Positions 33,001 through 40,946 of a DNA stretch of 64,000 bases are shown here, in pieces. Position 1 is the stretch's first letter; each line of letters begins with the position of its first letter. Source of the DNA: Micromonospora pisi (GTDB lineage: Bacteria > Actinomycetota > Actinomycetes > Mycobacteriales > Micromonosporaceae); NCBI RefSeq assembly GCF_003633685.1, contig NZ_RBKT01000001.1, positions 2,666,001-2,730,000 of the forward strand, written 5' to 3'. The position numbers were made by a program, and so were the translations under genes. Under the pieces are notes generated by a model. It had not been told where the DNA came from, ran no database searches, and saw only the letters and a program-made list of their open reading frames with translations.

Positions 33001-34730
33001 CCGAGTTCACGGTCTGGGCACCGGAAGCGTCGCGGGTACGCCTACGCCTGGTCGGTACGGGTGACCACGAGATGATGGCCGGCCCGGACGGCTGGTGGCG
33101 CCTTGACGTACCGGAGGCCGGGCCCGGCACCGACTACGCGTACCTGCTCGACGACGGGGACCAGGCGCTGCCCGACCCACGGTCGGCGTGGCAACCCGAC
33201 GGGGTGCACGGATACAGCCGGGTCTACGACCATGGCGCGTACGAGTGGACCGACCAACGCTGGACCGGCCGGCAGCTACCCGGCGGGGTCCTGTACGAGC
33301 TGCACGTCGGCACCTTCACCCCGGAGGGCACGTTCGACTCCGCGATCGAGCGGCTCGACCACCTGGTCGACCTCGGGGTCGACCTGATCGAACTGCTGCC
33401 GGTGAACGCCTTCAACGGCGAGCACAACTGGGGCTACGACGGGGTCTGCTGGTTCGCCCCGCACCACGGATACGGCGGGCCGGACGGTCTGAAACGGCTG
33501 GTCGACGCGGCCCACGCACGTGGCCTGGGAGTGATCCTCGACGTCGTCTACAACCACTTCGGCCCCTCGGGGGCGTACGCGCCGCTCTTCGGTCCGTACC
33601 TGGCGGAGACGAGCAACACCTGGGGACGCTCGGTCAACCTCGACGGCCCCCACTCCGACGAGGTGCGCCACTACATCGTCGACAGTGTGGTGATGTGGCT
33701 GCGTGACTACCACCTCGACGGGTTGCGGTTGGATGCCGTGCACGCGCTCCGCGACCATCGGGCGATTCCGCTGCTGGAGGAGTTGGCGACCGAGGTGGAG
33801 GCACTGTCGACGCATGTCGGCCGGCCGTTGTCACTGATCGCCGAGTCGGACCTGAACGATCCGCGACTGATCACCCCTCGGGAGGCGGGCGGGTTCGGGC
33901 TGCACGCCCAGTGGAACGACGACGCCCACCACGCCCTGCACACCCTGCTCACCGGCGAGGAACAGGGCTACTACGCGGACTTCGGTTCGTTGGAGTCGCT
34001 CGCCGACGTACTGGCCGGCGCGTTCTTCCACGCCGGTGGCTGGTCCAGCTTCCGGGGGCGTAGCCACGGCCGCCCGGTCGACCGGCACCGGGTGCCTGGC
34101 CACCGGTTCGTCGCGTACCTACAGAACCACGATCAGATCGGCAACCGGGCCAGCGGCGACCGGCTCTCCGCGTCACTCTCCCCGGGTTTGCAGCGGGTCG
34201 GCGCGACCCTGCTGCTCACCGCGCCGTTCACGCCGATGCTCTTCATGGGCGAGGAGTGGGGGGCGAGTACCCCGTGGCAGTTCTTCACGAGTCATCCGGA
34301 ACCGGAGCTGGCCGCCGCGGTGGCGACCGGTCGACGCCGTGAGTTCGCCGCGCACGGCTGGCCGGAGACGGAGGTGCCGGATCCGCAGGACCCGCAGACC
34401 TTCGTCCGCTCCCGGCTCGACTGGGCCGAGTTGGAGAAGCCGGAACACCGCGACATGCTGGACTTCTACCGACGACTGATCAAGCTGCGCCGCAGCCACC
34501 CGGATCTCTCCGACCCTCGGCTGGACCGGATCGGGGTGCGCTACGGGGACCAGTTCCTGGTGGTCCGTCGAGGCAACTGTGTGGTGGCGGCGAATCTGGC
34601 CGGCAAGCCGCAGCGGATCGACCTGGCCAGTGGCGTACGCGCCGTGCTGTTGGCGACCGGTCCGGGGGCGAGCGTGACCCGTAACGGGGTCGAGTTGCCG
34701 GCGGAGTCCGCCGTCATCGTCGCGGTCTAG
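32997..34730 (+). CDS. treZ: Malto-oligosyltrehalose trehalohydrolase TreZ
   Basis: A 577-residue GH13 enzyme that releases trehalose from the end produced by TreY. N-terminal module TEFTVWAPEASRVRLRLVG; catalytic barrel with ILDVVYNHFGPSGAYAPLFG, nucleophile Asp in YHLDGLRLDAVHALRDH, acid/base Glu in LSLIAESDLNDPRLITP, and YLQNHDQIGNRASGDRLS. MLFMGEEWGASTPWQFFTSH is the usual C-terminal barrel motif. It overlaps treY by 4 bp and is the last gene of the operon, ended by the hairpin at 34757. With treY it forms the TreYZ trehalose route, relevant to osmotic and desiccation stress. Confidence 0.96.
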   Translation: MTEFTVWAPEASRVRLRLVGTGDHEMMAGPDGWWRLDVPEAGPGTDYAYLLDDGDQALPDPRSAWQPDGVHGYSRVYDHGAYEWTDQRWTGRQLPGGVLYELHVGTFTPEGTFDSAIERLDHLVDLGVDLIELLPVNAFNGEHNWGYDGVCWFAPHHGYGGPDGLKRLVDAAHARGLGVILDVVYNHFGPSGAYAPLFGPYLAETSNTWGRSVNLDGPHSDEVRHYIVDSVVMWLRDYHLDGLRLDAVHALRDHRAIPLLEELATEVEALSTHVGRPLSLIAESDLNDPRLITPREAGGFGLHAQWNDDAHHALHTLLTGEEQGYYADFGSLESLADVLAGAFFHAGGWSSFRGRSHGRPVDRHRVPGHRFVAYLQNHDQIGNRASGDRLSASLSPGLQRVGATLLLTAPFTPMLFMGEEWGASTPWQFFTSHPEPELAAAVATGRRREFAAHGWPETEVPDPQDPQTFVRSRLDWAELEKPEHRDMLDFYRRLIKLRRSHPDLSDPRLDRIGVRYGDQFLVVRRGNCVVAANLAGKPQRIDLASGVRAVLLATGPGASVTRNGVELPAESAVIVAV

Positions 34731-34756
34731 AGCTTCACTTCATTCGGGTACGCGAA

Positions 34757-34786
34757 AAGCCGGGCCCCCGTTCGGGGGCCCGGCTT
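34757..34786. terminator. Bidirectional terminator between treZ and the secreted protein
   Basis: AAGCCGGGCCCCCG (34757-34770) and CGGGGGCCCGGCTT (34773-34786) form a perfect 14-bp stem with a 2-nt spacer, so the tip must be an open tetraloop. A-rich and T-rich flanks (GCGAAAAG; TTCCGTTT) suit termination in both directions for the converging genes. Confidence 0.85.
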
Positions 34787-34808
34787 CCGTTTCCGCTATT
34801 CGTACTGG

Positions 34809-35435
34809 TTACTTGGTCCAGACGTCCTGGACGATGTGGGCGGCCTGGTTCTCCCACTGCGCGTACGCGTCCGGGAACGCCGACACCTGAACCTTCTGCG
34901 CCGCCACCGTCAGCGGCAGATCCTGCCAACCGTCAACCTGCTTCAGGTTGCTCAGGAACGCCGTCGCCGCATACGTCGGGTCCGTGATCTGCTCCGGGCT
35001 ACCCCAACCACTACTCGGACGCTGCTGGAACAAGCCCAGGGAGTCGTGGTCGTTCATGTCACCCAGATGACCCAGGTTCTCCAACTTCGACTCCTGCATG
35101 GAGGTGGCGACCGCGATCACGGCACCTCGCTCACCCATGCCGAGCTTCTTGGCCACATCGGTGATGGCCTTGGCGTTGTCGGTCTGGTCCTTGGAGAGGC
35201 TGATCTCCGACTGGGCACCCTGGGTGCCGTGCGGCACGAGCTTGTCCATGCCGGGCTTGCTGTCCGCAACCTGGGCGACGGTGGTCATCGCCGGGGCGGT
35301 GTGCACGGCCGGGGACGCGAACGCGTGCGACGCGGGACCGGCGACGGCGCCACCAACAAAGGCGAGGCCAGCGATACCCAGGGCGGTCTTACGAACGAAC
35401 GAAGCTTCGGTAACAGCGGTGAAAGTCGTCTTCAC
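34809..35435 (-). CDS. Secreted transglycosylase-like protein, copy 1 of 3
   Basis: 208 residues, GTG start after GGAAGGTG. A signal peptide covers residues 1-40 (KTALGIAGLAFVGGAVAGPA, ending SHAFA). A linker (41-85) precedes a lysozyme/transglycosylase-like domain with the probable catalytic Glu115 in VATSMQESKLENLGHLGD and the family block DSLGLFQQRPSSGWG, then FLSNLKQVDGWQDLPLTVAA. This domain is found in actinobacterial M23-type and Rpf-like wall enzymes. The protein probably acts outside on peptidoglycan; activity is not proven. Two nearly identical copies lie at 39495-40121 and 40947-41573, with the same leader. Confidence 0.8.
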   Translation of the reverse strand: MKTTFTAVTEASFVRKTALGIAGLAFVGGAVAGPASHAFASPAVHTAPAMTTVAQVADSKPGMDKLVPHGTQGAQSEISLSKDQTDNAKAITDVAKKLGMGERGAVIAVATSMQESKLENLGHLGDMNDHDSLGLFQQRPSSGWGSPEQITDPTYAATAFLSNLKQVDGWQDLPLTVAAQKVQVSAFPDAYAQWENQAAHIVQDVWTK

Positions 35436-35650
35436 GATGGTTCACCTTCCAATCGGGGGTACCGAGGCGCACACAAGAAAGGGGGGAAACAGGTGCGTCA
35501 CTCGGGAAGAAGTACGAGGCCACAGGCCCTCATGAGGCGGGGGACACCTCGGCGCTGCTCCGGTCGTACGCGATGTATAACGACCCCACCCCCGCCAACA
35601 TTCCGCCGATCATGCCCCGAACCAAGTCGATCAAGCCCGAAAACCTCGCA
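35436..35650 (-). promoter_or_regulatory. Shared 215-bp promoter/leader, copy 1
   Basis: This stretch is almost identical to those at 40122-40336 and 41574-41788, with sharp ends at a TGCGAGGTTTT boundary. On the minus strand GGAAT-N18-GTT (35604-35579) matches the consensus of SigR-type promoters, and TTATACAT overlaps its -10. About 140 nt of leader follow, with short stems (CCTCATGAGG; GGCCTGTGGCC) and a C-rich run before the ribosome site. It does not match the c-di-AMP (ydaO) riboswitch pattern I know. The remaining 35651-35816 holds nothing I recognise. Confidence 0.6.
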
Positions 35651-35816
35651 CCGGGGACAGCCCGGCCGACCTGCGATCACGGCCGGAGCAGGCGGAGCCG
35701 TTGAGGACGCATGGCCGCCCGGATGGGGCGAATGTCCGAATATTGCCGGTGCCCCACCGCCTGTACCGGCTGCGAACAGAGGCATCCCCACCGCCGGCGC
35801 CTATGTCCGGCTACTT

Positions 35817-35841
35817 GCATATACTGCCAACGCGTATATGC
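35817..35841 (+). promoter_or_regulatory. PadR operator overlapping its promoter
   Basis: GCATATAC-N9-GTATATGC is a perfect 8-bp inverted repeat, close to the ATGT/ACAT-type dyads bound by PadR regulators. TTGCAT (35815-35820) and TATGCT (35837-35842), spaced 16 bp, form a promoter whose start would fall at the ATG (35849). The gene would thus be leaderless and repressed by its own product. Confidence 0.65.
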
Positions 35842-35848
35842 TCCCCAC

Positions 35849-36196
35849 ATGACCGAGCCTCCCATGCGAGAGCCCACCTTCATGATCCTCACTGCCCTGG
35901 TCGAGGGCCCCCAGCACGGCTACGCGATCCTGACGGAGGTGCGACGGATCTCCGGCGGACGGGTTGAGCTCCGCGCCGGCACGTTGTACGCGGTGTTGGA
36001 TCGCCTGCGCGCCGACGGGCTGGCCGAGGTTGAACGCGAGGAGCTGGTGCAGTCACGCATGCGCCGCTACTACCGACTCACCGCACTGGGCGTCCGGCGC
36101 CTGGCCGAGGAAACCAGCCGACTTCGCGACAACGCGGAAGCCGCCACCGTCCGGCTGCGACGCGCCGGCCTGCTGCTGGAGGGTGGCGCGGCATGA
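35849..36196 (+). CDS. PadR-family transcriptional regulator
   Basis: A 115-residue protein with the PadR winged helix: EPTFMILTALVEGPQHGYAI, LTEVRRISGGRVELRAGTLY, AVLDRLRADGLAEVEREELV, RRYYRLTALGVRRLAEE. It ends in a short helix for dimerisation. PadR proteins repress membrane or transport functions until an inducer binds. The next gene, a membrane protein, overlaps its stop by 4 bp, so the two form an operon. A perfect dyad over the promoter suggests autoregulation. Confidence 0.95.
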   Translation: MTEPPMREPTFMILTALVEGPQHGYAILTEVRRISGGRVELRAGTLYAVLDRLRADGLAEVEREELVQSRMRRYYRLTALGVRRLAEETSRLRDNAEAATVRLRRAGLLLEGGAA

Positions 36197-37254
36197 CCCT
36201 GGAACAGACCTACCGTCGACTGCTGGCCTGCTACCCGTGGGAACACCGCCAGCAGTACGAGGAGGAGATGCTCGGCGTACTGCTCGACGACGCCGGTCCG
36301 CAGCAGCGCCACCCCCGGGCGCGTGACGTGCTCGACCTGCTCTCCGGCGCACTGCGCACCCGCACCCGGTACGCGCTCACCAACCTGTCCGGGCAACCGT
36401 GGCGGGAGGCTGCGGCCGTACTGGGCCTGCTCGCCCCACTGGCCCTGTTCGCGTACGCCGGGCGCCTCGTGCTGCTCAACCTCACCGTGGCGGCGACCAG
36501 GGGTTACTTGGCGGAGTTCAGCGCCCTGCTGACCTGGCGGTCCTGGGCTCCGGTGGCCGTCTGGCTCATGGTGGTGATACTCGCCGCGACCGGTTGGCAC
36601 CGGACGGCAGCCTCACTCGCGTGGGCCGGCACCGCCCTCCAAGCGGTGCCAGAGGCTGGCGACTACGGCAACTACCAGTCGGTTTCCAGCTCGTGGACGG
36701 TGGCGCTCGCCGTGGTGGCCGCAGTAGCCCTCACCGTCGCGGCACCGCGCTCGGGCGCGACCTCGCTCGGACGTCGGTGGCTCGTCCCGCTCGCGGGCGC
36801 GGCGCTGCTCGTCGGCGCACCCACGATCACGGCCATCGTCTTGCCGAACCTGTGGACCGGGAACCTTCGCACTCCGTGGATCTTCACCAACAACGTCACC
36901 TATCTGGAGGCTCTGCTACTCGGCGTCGGCTACGCACTCGGCGCCCTCACCGTGTTGCTCACCCCGGCACCGCTACGACGGCGCCTGCTCGCGCTGCTCG
37001 CTCCGGTCGGCGCGACGCTGCTGATCACCCGGATCGGGTTCGGAGACCGGGGCTTTCTGGCCCGTACGTCCAACGGGGAAATCCCGACCGGCCTGAACCT
37101 GGCGCAGTGGTTGGCGCTGGTCCTGATCCCGCCACTGACGCTGGCGGTCGCGGTGGCGGTGGTGCACCGGCGGGAACGGTCTCTGCGCGTACCCGCCCTC
37201 AGCCGCGTCGTGGATCGGCAACCACCGTCCGCCGAGCCGGGACCAGCCTCGTAA
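36193..37254 (+). CDS. Polytopic membrane protein paired with PadR
   Basis: A 353-residue protein. A cytosolic N-terminal part (TYRRLLACYPWEHRQQYEEE, MLGVLLDDAGPQQRHPRARD, VLDLLSGALRTR) matches the short helical unit often found before membrane helices in proteins encoded beside PadR (a permease-prefix-like region). About eight hydrophobic segments follow (for example AAAVLGLLAPLALFAYAGRL, WSWTVALAVVAAVALTVAA-type). It starts inside the padR stop. By analogy with other PadR-linked membrane proteins it may sense or answer envelope stress; this is inference only. Confidence 0.75.
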   Translation: MTLEQTYRRLLACYPWEHRQQYEEEMLGVLLDDAGPQQRHPRARDVLDLLSGALRTRTRYALTNLSGQPWREAAAVLGLLAPLALFAYAGRLVLLNLTVAATRGYLAEFSALLTWRSWAPVAVWLMVVILAATGWHRTAASLAWAGTALQAVPEAGDYGNYQSVSSSWTVALAVVAAVALTVAAPRSGATSLGRRWLVPLAGAALLVGAPTITAIVLPNLWTGNLRTPWIFTNNVTYLEALLLGVGYALGALTVLLTPAPLRRRLLALLAPVGATLLITRIGFGDRGFLARTSNGEIPTGLNLAQWLALVLIPPLTLAVAVAVVHRRERSLRVPALSRVVDRQPPSAEPGPAS

Positions 37255-37282
37255 CCATCGATAACGAAAAGCGCCCCAGGAG

Positions 37283-37945
37283 CTAGCCCGCGATCCCGGC
37301 CGGCCGAGGCTGGGGCACGTCGGTACGGGGAGCCGGCGCTGGCCCGTACCCGCCGAGCAGGCGTTCCATTGCCCGGCGGGTACGGGCCAGCGCCTCACGG
37401 TCGCGGTGCAGCCGCAGCCCATGGTTCAGCGCCAGCATCTGACCGACCAGCTCGAACACCACCTGGTCCGGGTCGGTCCCGGCGGGCAGGTCCCCGTCGG
37501 CGACGGCGAGGCGTACGTGCAGGCGCAGGTCGCGTTCCCAGAGTCCGACGAGTCCGGCGACGGCGTCGCGTACCGGGCCGTCGCGGTCGTCGAACTCGCT
37601 GGCGGCGGCGGTGAAGAAGCAGCCACCGGGGAAGACCTCACGCTCCACGTGCGACACCCATGCCGCGCACATGGCGCGCAGGCGAGGCAGTCCGGGTGTG
37701 ACGCCTTCGGTGTCGCCGGACGTTTCGCGGAAGAAGATCTCGGCGGCGGTGTCGACGACCGCCAACTGGAGGGCTTCCTTCGAACCGAAGTGGCCCAGCA
37801 GTCCGGACTTGCTCAGCCCCAGGTCGGTGGCGAGCCGGCCGATGGTGAGCCCTTCGAGACCTTCGACCGAGGCGACCTCGACACCGCGCGCCAGGATCGC
37901 GGCGCGGGTCTGACCGGCTTCGGCACTGGAACGGCGAGGGCTCAC
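37283..37945 (-). CDS. TetR-family regulator
   Basis: 220 residues from a GTG at 37943-37945, chosen because a TATAGT -10 ends 7 bp upstream (leaderless). HTH: GQTRAAILARGVEVASVEGL, EGLTIGRLATDLGLSKSGLL, GHFGSKEALQLAVVDTAAEI. The C-terminal part (VEREVFPGGCFFTAAASEFD, VFELVGQMLALNHGL) matches the TetR_C domain of the YxaF/LmrA-like branch. It is divergent from plsC, with shared dyads between them, and probably controls both itself and plsC. Inducer unknown. Confidence 0.9.
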   Translation of the reverse strand: MSPRRSSAEAGQTRAAILARGVEVASVEGLEGLTIGRLATDLGLSKSGLLGHFGSKEALQLAVVDTAAEIFFRETSGDTEGVTPGLPRLRAMCAAWVSHVEREVFPGGCFFTAAASEFDDRDGPVRDAVAGLVGLWERDLRLHVRLAVADGDLPAGTDPDQVVFELVGQMLALNHGLRLHRDREALARTRRAMERLLGGYGPAPAPRTDVPQPRPAGIAG

Positions 37946-37952
37946 GGCGATC

Positions 37953-38003
37953 ACTATAGCTAGCACCAAGACATTTAGCGTACGACCGTTCGGACGCTAT
38001 AGT
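37953..38003. promoter_or_regulatory. Divergent TetR/plsC promoter with dyads
   Basis: ACTATAGC (37953-37960) and GCTATAGT (37996-38003) are inverted copies that supply a TATAGT -10 for each direction. Between them TAGCGT-N12-ACGCTA (37976-37999) is a second dyad, covering the -35 positions of both promoters. This symmetric layout is typical for a TetR operator controlling two divergent genes. Confidence 0.6.
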
Positions 38004-38045
38004 CCGGTGACACCACACCGACCCGAGCCCCCGAGGGAGCCCCCC

Positions 38046-38711
38046 GTGCTCTACCTGATCGTCAGAGCGCTGCTGATTCCGCTGGTCCGACTCATCTACC
38101 GGCCCGTCATCGAGGGCCGGTCGAACGTACCGATGCGGGGCCCGGTGATCCTGGCGAGCAACCACCTGTCGTTCTTCGACAGCATCGTCATCCCCCTGAT
38201 GGCGCCTCGACGGGTGGTCTTCCTGACCAAGGCGGAGTACTTCCAGGGCCGTGGCCTACGGGGGCGGCTGGTGCGCTGGTTCTTCACCGCGATCGGTTCG
38301 GTGCCGGTGCAGCGCGGAGCCAACCGCGCCGCGCAGGCGTCGCTTGACGCGGCCCTGGAGGTGCTCACCGCCGGTGACGCCTTCGGCATCTACCCCGAAG
38401 GAACGCGCTCGCTCGACGGGCGGCTCTACCGGGGCCGGACCGGTGTCGGGTGGCTGGCGTTGACCGCCCGCGTACCGGTGGTGCCGGTGGCGCTCAAAGG
38501 CACCGACCGCATCCAACCCGTCGGCAACCGGCTGCCGAGGATCAGCCGGGTGACCATCCGGTTCGGCACTCCGCTGCACTTCGGCCCCGAGCACGGCGAG
38601 GCAACCTCCGCGATGGACCGGCGCCGGGCAACCGACGAGATCGTACGGGCGATCGGCGCCCTCTCCGGCCAGGAGTACGCCGCCAGCTACAACGACCCGG
38701 CCAAGGTGTAG
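38046..38711 (+). CDS. plsC: 1-acyl-sn-glycerol-3-phosphate acyltransferase (PlsC-like)
   Basis: About 221 residues. GTG 38046 (VLYLIVRALLIPLVRLIYRP) is preferred over GTG 38007, which would lie at the predicted transcription start; GAGGGAG is 7 nt upstream. Catalytic NHLSFFD (HX4D) and glycerophosphate-binding FGIYPEGTRSLDGRLYRGRT are intact, and VPVVPVALKGTDRI is the third conserved block. The enzyme acylates lysophosphatidic acid in membrane lipid synthesis; actinomycetes carry several paralogues, some for other acceptors. An N-terminal amphipathic helix suggests membrane association. Confidence 0.92.
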   Translation: MLYLIVRALLIPLVRLIYRPVIEGRSNVPMRGPVILASNHLSFFDSIVIPLMAPRRVVFLTKAEYFQGRGLRGRLVRWFFTAIGSVPVQRGANRAAQASLDAALEVLTAGDAFGIYPEGTRSLDGRLYRGRTGVGWLALTARVPVVPVALKGTDRIQPVGNRLPRISRVTIRFGTPLHFGPEHGEATSAMDRRRATDEIVRAIGALSGQEYAASYNDPAKV

Positions 38712-38724
38712 CTACCCTGCAAGC

Positions 38725-39423
38725 GTGGGCAACCAACAACTGCTCGATGTCGGCGGGATACAACTGGGTTACCGGACCTCGGGCGATCCCGACGCGCCCG
38801 CGATGGTGCTGCTGCACGGCGGTGGCCGCGACGGGTCGACCTGGGACGCGACGCTCACCGGGTTCGCCGACCAGTGGCGGGTCTACGCCCTGGACCTTCG
38901 CGGACACGGGCTCAGCGACCGGCCAGGCCGCTACTCGGCCGAGCTGATGCGGGACGACCTGCTCGGATTCCTCGACGGGCTGGGGCTGGGTCGAGTAACG
39001 CTGATCGGGCACTCACTCGGCGGCGTGGTCGCGTACCTCTTCGCGGCGGCGTACCCGGATCGGGTCGAGGCGTTGGTGCTGGAGGAGACACCGCCTCCGG
39101 TCCCCCTCGGCCTGAACGTTCCGCAGCGCCCGGACGGGCCGCTCCCCTACGACTGGGCCGTACGCCCTGCGGTCATCCGGCAGCTCAACGCGGCAGATCC
39201 GAGCTGGCGGGAGGCGCTACCGCGGATCACCGCGCCGACCCTGGTCATCGCCGGAGGGTCGGCCAGTCACCTGCCGCAGGATCAGATCGCGGAGATGGCC
39301 GCCCGCCTGCCGGCTGGTCGGCTGGTCACCATCCCGGCCGGACACCAGGTCCACGGCAACCAACCGGCCGAGTTCGTCGCCGAGGTCCGAGCCTTTCTGG
39401 GCACGGACACCAGGATCAGCTGA
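38725..39423 (+). CDS. Alpha/beta-fold hydrolase
   Basis: A 232-residue protein with GTG start. VLLHGGGRDGSTWDATLTGF (oxyanion), VYALDLRGHGLSDRPG, the nucleophile elbow LIGHSLGGVVAYLFAAAYPD, the acid region LVIAGGSASHLPQD, and the catalytic His in TIPAGHQVHGNQPAEF are all present, so it should be active. Esterase or lactonase-type activity is likely; the substrate is unknown. It follows plsC by 13 bp on the same strand and could be cotranscribed. Confidence 0.9.
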   Translation: MGNQQLLDVGGIQLGYRTSGDPDAPAMVLLHGGGRDGSTWDATLTGFADQWRVYALDLRGHGLSDRPGRYSAELMRDDLLGFLDGLGLGRVTLIGHSLGGVVAYLFAAAYPDRVEALVLEETPPPVPLGLNVPQRPDGPLPYDWAVRPAVIRQLNAADPSWREALPRITAPTLVIAGGSASHLPQDQIAEMAARLPAGRLVTIPAGHQVHGNQPAEFVAEVRAFLGTDTRIS

Positions 39424-39440
39424 CTTCCGGGTACGCGAAA

Positions 39441-39467
39441 AGCCGGGCCCCTGGTCGGGGCCCGGCT
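39441..39467. terminator. Bidirectional terminator
   Basis: AGCCGGGCCCC (39441-39451) and GGGGCCCGGCT (39457-39467) pair perfectly (11 bp, loop tggtc) between the hydrolase gene and transglycosylase-like copy 2. It is related in sequence to the terminator at 34757-34786. Confidence 0.8.
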
Positions 39468-39494
39468 CGTGTTCGCTGTGCTTGTGCTGGTTGC

Positions 39495-40121
39495 TTACTT
39501 GGTCCAGACGTCCTGGACGATGTGGGCGGCCTGGTTCTCCCACTGCGCGTACGCGTCCGGGAACGCCGACACCTGAACCTTCTGCGCCGCCACGGTCAGC
39601 GGCAGGTCCTGCCAGCCGTCGACCTGCTTCAGGTTGCTCAGGAACGCCGTTGCGGCGTAGGTCGGGTCGGTGATCTGCTCCGGGGTACCCCAGCCACTAC
39701 TCGGACGCTGCTGGAACAGGCCCAGGGAGTCGTGGTCGTTCATGTCACCGAGGTGACCCAGGTTCTCCAACTTCGACTCCTGCATCGAAGTAGCGACCGC
39801 GATCACCGCACCACGCTCACCCATACCCAACTTCTTGGCCGTGTCAGTAATGGCCTTGGCGTTCGCGAGCTGATCCTTGCTCAACGAGATCTCCGACTGG
39901 GCACCCTGGGTGCCGTGCGGGACGAGCTTGTCCATGCCGGGCTTGCTGTCCGCCACCTGGGCGACGGTGGTCATCGCCGGGGCGGCGTGCACGGCCGGCG
40001 ACGCGAACGCGTGCGACGCGGGACCGGCGACGGCGCCACCAACAAAGGCGAGGCCAGCAACACCAAGAGCGGTCTTACGAACAAACGAAGCTTCAGTAAC
40101 AGCGGTGAAAGTCGTCTTCAC
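39495..40121 (-). CDS. Secreted transglycosylase-like protein, copy 2 of 3
   Basis: 208 residues, differing from copy 1 by only a few substitutions (for example KDQLANAKAITDTAKKLG instead of the TDNAKAITDVAKK version, and GWGTPEQ for GWGSPEQ). Signal peptide, Glu115 and the SLGLFQQRPSSGWG block are kept. It is expressed from its own copy of the shared leader. The very high identity at synonymous positions over both gene and leader indicates recent duplication or gene conversion. It is likely to act on the cell wall. Confidence 0.8.
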   Translation of the reverse strand: MKTTFTAVTEASFVRKTALGVAGLAFVGGAVAGPASHAFASPAVHAAPAMTTVAQVADSKPGMDKLVPHGTQGAQSEISLSKDQLANAKAITDTAKKLGMGERGAVIAVATSMQESKLENLGHLGDMNDHDSLGLFQQRPSSGWGTPEQITDPTYAATAFLSNLKQVDGWQDLPLTVAAQKVQVSAFPDAYAQWENQAAHIVQDVWTK

Positions 40122-40336
40122 GATGGTTCACCTTCCAATCGGGGGTACCGAGGCGCACACAAGTAAAGGGGGAAACAGGTGCGTCACTCGGGAAGAAGTA
40201 CGAGGCCACAGGCCCTCATGAGGCGGGGGACACCTCGGCGCTGCTCCGGTCGTACGCGATGTATAACGACCCCACCCCCGCCAACATTCCGCCGACGGCC
40301 CCCGCAACCAAGTCGATCAAGCCCGAAAACCTCGCA
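40122..40336 (-). promoter_or_regulatory. Shared promoter/leader, copy 2
   Basis: Near-identical to the leaders at 35436 and 41574, with the GGAAT-N18-GTT promoter at 40290-40265 (minus strand). It differs by a short change in the C-run near the ribosome site and in the upstream ~20 bp (GCCCCCGCAACC replaces TGCCCCGAACC). Between it and the next gene lies a terminator at 40383-40413. Confidence 0.6.
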
Positions 40337-40382
40337 TACCGAACTCCCAGGACGGCCGTCGTCAACATTTCGACGGCACACG

Positions 40383-40413
40383 AAAGGGGCCACCCATCCC
40401 GGATGGCCCCTTT
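40383..40413 (-). terminator. Hairpin terminator of the small membrane protein gene
   Basis: AAAGGGGCCA (40383-40392) pairs with TGGCCCCTTT (40404-40413), with an inner CCATCC/GGATGG alternative. It lies 42 bp after the stop of the gene at 40455 and is flanked by A/T bases. Confidence 0.75.
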
Positions 40414-40454
40414 GGGTCGCGCAGGTAGCAGACGAACCGCTACCACCGAAACGG

Positions 40455-40763
40455 CTAGCGCCCCTCCTGCGGAGCATGCTCCGGTTGCTGAGGGGCGACC
40501 GGCTGTGCGGCCTGATCCCGCTTCTCGCTCCAGCTCTTCACTGCCCGGACGGTGAGCAGCACCGGAAAGATGAAGGCATAGAAGAAGATCCGGTAGGTTC
40601 CGCCTTCGAACAGGAACTCCAGGTAGAAGCCGTAGCCGAAGAATCCAAGACCGACCACGACGGTCAGTACGCGGGCCCCGACGCCCTGACCACTGAGCGC
40701 CGCACCGACGGCGACGAGAAGCAGTCCACTGACCATGAGCAGGATCGTGTAGGCATCAAACAT
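40455..40763 (-). CDS. Small membrane protein (102 aa)
   Basis: Three hydrophobic segments: FDAYTILLMVSGLLLVAVGA, VLTVVVGLGFFGYGFYLEFL, and YRIFFYAFIFPVLLTVRAV. A charged cytosolic tail (WSEKRDQAAQPVAPQQPEHA) follows. ATG start at 40761-40763 after GGGGAAATC. No family with a known function is recognised. It sits between two copies of the transglycosylase-like gene but has its own terminator, so it is probably an independent gene caught between the duplications. Confidence 0.75.
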   Translation of the reverse strand: MFDAYTILLMVSGLLLVAVGAALSGQGVGARVLTVVVGLGFFGYGFYLEFLFEGGTYRIFFYAFIFPVLLTVRAVKSWSEKRDQAAQPVAPQQPEHAPQEGR

Positions 40764-40877
40764 GATTTCCCCGTGGTAGTCGCTTGATCAACTACCGCAA
40801 CCTAGGGGTCTCCGGGCCAGGGGGCAAGATCTTTACAGGGTGCCCATCGCGACACTCCAACCGCAGCAGCACAGACG

Positions 40878-40917
40878 CCGCTGGCCGGGCCCCCTGGAAC
40901 GGGGGCCCGGCCAGCGG
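40878..40917. terminator. 17-bp perfect hairpin after transglycosylase-like copy 3
   Basis: CCGCTGGCCGGGCCCCC (40878-40894) and GGGGGCCCGGCCAGCGG (40901-40917) with loop tggaac lie 30 bp beyond the stop at 40947, on the downstream side of the minus-strand gene. Confidence 0.85.
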
Positions 40918-40946
40918 CCGTTCTGCTGTCTGTCCTACCTGGTTGC

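Noticed and set aside
35498-35640. Small hydrophobic ORF (LIDLVRGMIGGMLAGVGSLY) in the shared leaders, minus strand
   Set aside because: It is kept in all three copies, but these are too recently duplicated for conservation to mean anything; it spans the promoter and lacks a plausible start.
35436-35650. c-di-AMP (ydaO) riboswitch in the leader
   Set aside because: The GGCGGGGGA-like string lies on the antisense strand, and the other conserved blocks are absent on the coding strand.
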